A stretch of DNA of 64,000 nt from contig NZ_KB898671.1 in assembly GCF_000377765.1 (NCBI RefSeq), forward strand, positions 1 to 64,000, given 5' to 3'. The position numbers and the translations under genes were made by a program. The DNA comes from Gracilibacillus lacisalsi DSM 19029 (lineage in GTDB: Bacteria > Bacillota > Bacilli > Bacillales > Amphibacillaceae). Under the pieces are notes generated by a model. That model was not told the DNA's origin. It did no database searches and saw only the letters and a list, made by a program, of their open reading frames with translations. Below are positions 62,051-64,000 of the stretch, in pieces (position 1 is the first letter of the stretch; each line of letters begins with the position of its first letter).

Positions 62051-62154
62051 AACAACACTACCCCCTTTGTCCCGTTACCTAATAATGATTGAACACTATC
62101 GTTTACATGCTTGGCTGGTTGGGACGATATTTTGTTTGAGTTGTATTCGTTCAA
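62026..62154 (-). CDS. Possible upstream small ORF (42 aa) overlapping the membrane gene
   Basis: TTG 62154 with AGGAG about 9 bases upstream: MNEYNSNKISSQPAKHVNDS, then VQSLLGNGTKGVVLFCWKEL and KV. It overlaps the 61-aa gene by 25 bases in another frame. Either the two are translationally coupled, or one frameshift splits a single ~95-residue protein with a soluble N-terminus and membrane C-terminus. Evidence is limited to the ribosome binding site. Confidence 0.3.
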   Translation of the reverse strand: MNEYNSNKISSQPAKHVNDSVQSLLGNGTKGVVLFCWKELKV

Positions 62155-62406
62155 TGTATTACGCTCCTATCATTCTACATTTTTTATGTGATTTTATTAA
62201 CACCTTGAACGAAAAAAGACGACCCGAACGGAATCGCCTTTCACATATCGTTTCCATACTGTACTTGTCGCTTAACCTTCTATCGAATTTAAGCCATGGA
62301 CCACTTTGAGAAGTACCCAACGAAATTAGTTGTTGTTTTTTTACCGAAAAGAGTTATCAATTTCAGAAACCTTGGCCCTCCCTATCTTGTGGTCTGATAT
62401 GATTGT
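62155..62406. other. Intergenic stretch without a supported gene
   Basis: AT-rich 250 bases. The plus-strand frame 61929-62309 is antisense to the small membrane gene and has no ribosome binding site. A small hairpin AAAAGACGACCCGAACGG-CTTTC near 62215 may be structural. Confidence 0.3.
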
Positions 62407-64000
62407 TCAAAACTGTACTTTCTCTATTTCCTTACCGTCTACTGGGATTCGATACCAATCTTCTGTATCGACTTCTTCAATTTTTGCATAGTACACATAT
62501 CCATCAATAATATGCAAAAAATAGACTGACCCTTCATCCAATTTCTCACTTTCCATTGTATTTACATCCAACCTATATAGACTCCAATTATCAGAAGGGT
62601 TCCGATAAAACACATGGTTATCAACATTAAATCCTTCTACGGGATATGTTGTTAACTCTTCCTCTTTTTCTGTTTCAAGGTTGAAGCGATACAAATGGTA
62701 GTTATGATTTGCATTTTCATAATATATCCAATCATCTTCCATAGCGAAACTTCTAGCACGTTTTCCATCTAAAGCTGTTTCTGATTCTTGTGAATAAATA
62801 TCAACATCAATATCTGTGTAATATAGCTGATTATCTTCCGTTTTTTGATAGACGATTTTGTCATTTTCTATTATAAATCTACCTACATCTTCGAGAATTC
62901 TTTCTCCATAACTTAAATTTGTTTTTTGTTTTTCAAGATAGACTCGTGGTGTAGGTGTATCACTGACTTCAAGATAATACATCCATTCATTTTTCACTAT
63001 TAGATTAGTTGCTGAAATATCATAGATCTGTTGACGGTCTGAGCCGTCCTTATTCATCTGAATTAATTTTGCTCCTTGCGTCAAATCAGCAGGTTCAGTT
63101 ATCTGTATGTAATATAACTTATCATTAACCACATTAATATTTGCTGCTCTTTCTTCGGAGAGCCGTGTTTGATCAGTCCCATCCCTTCTCATGCGATTTA
63201 TTCCTTTGCCAAGCGAAGAAAAATAAATCCATTCTCCGTCTGTAGCCCACTTACCATGATTCATAATATTAGCTCCAGTATTACCTAATTGTTCGACTTC
63301 ATCTTTATTATCCTCTTCGTCTTCCTCCTCGATATCTGTAGTGAAATGTTCTGCAATAGTAAGTGCATTCTCGATTTCATCTGCTGGTAATTCTAGATTT
63401 TCTATTTCATTATGATTAGATAGTACAAAGGTGACTGTCTCTTTCATTTGGGGAGGATTTGACTCTACAAATTTACTTTCACCAATGTAGTCAATCTGCA
63501 ATTCTGTTAATTGAAGGGACTGTTTATTCACTTTAATACGGACATTGAGCTCTACGATATCTATATAATCGAACATTAAAGATGCTGCCACCCCTCGTTC
63601 AACGGATGAGGATTTAGCAAACACCGGATACAATGCTTTCAGGATGCTAATATTCTTATCCTTATTTTCTCCATCGTACTCATAAAGATAGTTTTCACTT
63701 TCTTTATTAAACTGTAACATTTCTATATTCTCGTAAAGTTTCTCCATACCTTTAAGTAATATTGTTTCATCTGTTATCTTACCTTTCACCAGATAATCAA
63801 GGTCCGGGTGATTATAATACACCATATCCTCTTGATAATAAGTGAGCATGTTTTCCCATTCATCATATAATTTCTGTTTCATTTCCATGCTAGCATGAAA
63901 AGGATCAACTGTTGTTTCTCCTTTAAGTTCCAGCTTTGTTTCATTATCCATACCGTCTATTTGCTCTGCATCGAGTTGAAAACTAAAACTCTCTAATTCT
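62407..64000 (-). CDS. DUF5050-like beta-propeller protein, partial (5' end beyond window)
   Basis: The frame runs from 62407 to the window edge at 64000 without a start, so the N-terminus is missing (the Met at 63951 is internal; it is preceded in frame by ELESFSFQLDAEQIDG). The first visible 200 residues resemble DUF6612-type lipoprotein domains (repeated charged strands, LTYYQEDMVYYNHPDLDYLVKG). An acidic linker (EEEDEEDNKDE) follows, then repeats of the DUF5050 type, such as GEWIYFSSLGKGINRMRRDGTDQTRL, DKLYYIQI-LIQMNKDGSDRQQI and DDWIYYENANHNYHLYRFN, each ending in Asp-Gly or Asn. Probably a secreted surface protein. A decayed copy of its 3' end is at 53.8 kb. Confidence 0.75.
   Translation of the reverse strand, partial: ELESFSFQLDAEQIDGMDNETKLELKGETTVDPFHASMEMKQKLYDEWENMLTYYQEDMVYYNHPDLDYLVKGKITDETILLKGMEKLYENIEMLQFNKESENYLYEYDGENKDKNISILKALYPVFAKSSSVERGVAASLMFDYIDIVELNVRIKVNKQSLQLTELQIDYIGESKFVESNPPQMKETVTFVLSNHNEIENLELPADEIENALTIAEHFTTDIEEEDEEDNKDEVEQLGNTGANIMNHGKWATDGEWIYFSSLGKGINRMRRDGTDQTRLSEERAANINVVNDKLYYIQITEPADLTQGAKLIQMNKDGSDRQQIYDISATNLIVKNEWMYYLEVSDTPTPRVYLEKQKTNLSYGERILEDVGRFIIENDKIVYQKTEDNQLYYTDIDVDIYSQESETALDGKRARSFAMEDDWIYYENANHNYHLYRFNLETEKEEELTTYPVEGFNVDNHVFYRNPSDNWSLYRLDVNTMESEKLDEGSVYFLHIIDGYVYYAKIEEVDTEDWYRIPVDGKEIEKVQF

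Noticed and set aside
61929-62309. 126-codon plus-strand frame
   Set aside because: Antisense to the small membrane gene, no ribosome binding site, product not gene-like.
1-64000. tRNA or rRNA genes
   Set aside because: No cloverleaf or ribosomal RNA blocks were recognised in reading both strands by eye; a covariance search could still find a divergent tRNA.

Overview
The window reads as chromosomal DNA of an AT-rich, endospore-forming, salt-adapted member of the Bacillaceae (Gracilibacillus/Virgibacillus/Oceanobacillus-like; this is inference). Evidence: a complete GerA/GerC/GerB spore-germination operon, two BCCT-type osmolyte transporters plus a GbsA/BetB-type betaine aldehyde dehydrogenase, an intracellular subtilisin with the LIPYK propeptide motif, a glycine-riboswitch-controlled gcvT-gcvPA-gcvPB operon, strong Firmicute-type ribosome binding sites and frequent TTG/GTG starts.

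Layout. 1-0.3 kb: 3' end of an IS3/IS150-type insertion sequence. 0.4-1.1 kb: a lipoprotein gene broken by one in-frame stop. 1.96-3.7 kb: DrrAB-type ABC exporter. 3.8-8.4 kb: tandem glycine riboswitch, terminator, gcvT-gcvPA-gcvPB and a HesB-like gene. 8.5-11 kb: dispersed repeats, a membrane-anchored esterase-like hydrolase, and a type I toxin/antisense-RNA locus too short for ordinary gene callers. 11.4-13.2 kb: two secreted phosphoesterases behind a PhoP-box-like site. 13.3-17 kb: YdeI-like/DinB-like pair, a YetF-like membrane protein, and intracellular subtilisin. 17.2-28.4 kb: fatty-acid beta-oxidation block (fadF, fadN, fadA, fadE, acyl-CoA ligase on -; etfB-etfA divergent on +). 28.4-36.2 kb: NERD nuclease-like protein, double P-loop ATPase, UvsE, chemoreceptor, BCCT transporter, Dps. 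36.4-37.7 kb: HTH-PIN toxin-antitoxin-like pair with a perfect palindromic operator. 37.9-42.6 kb: three-gene operon (FMN glutamate-synthase-like, ThDP acetolactate-synthase-like, aldehyde dehydrogenase). 42.9-45.5 kb: TetR-regulated hydrolase and a C45 peptidase. 45.8-49 kb: lipoproteins with DUF3887-like domains and small hydrophilic genes. 49.4-53.4 kb: ger operon. 54.3-61.6 kb: sulfurtransferase, second BCCT transporter, and an amidohydrolase-Rieske-FNR-betaine aldehyde dehydrogenase cluster. 61.8-64 kb: small membrane gene and a DUF5050-like protein cut by the window end.

How the genes work together. FadF, EtfAB, FadE, FadN, FadA and the ligase form a full long-chain fatty-acid degradation chain feeding electrons to the membrane quinone pool. 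The glycine system is switched on by its own substrate. The osmolyte transporters and betaine aldehyde dehydrogenase point to quaternary-ammonium uptake and oxidation. The least explained parts are: (i) two intergenic arrays of an alternating GGTACTT/AAGTACC palindrome with strict 32/19-bp spacing, at 17.1 and 29.4 kb; (ii) the toxin/antisense locus at 10.7-11.0 kb; (iii) the HTH-PIN pair; (iv) the Rieske/amidohydrolase cluster, which has an electron-transfer chain but no oxygenase; (v) the ThDP/GltB-like/ALDH operon.
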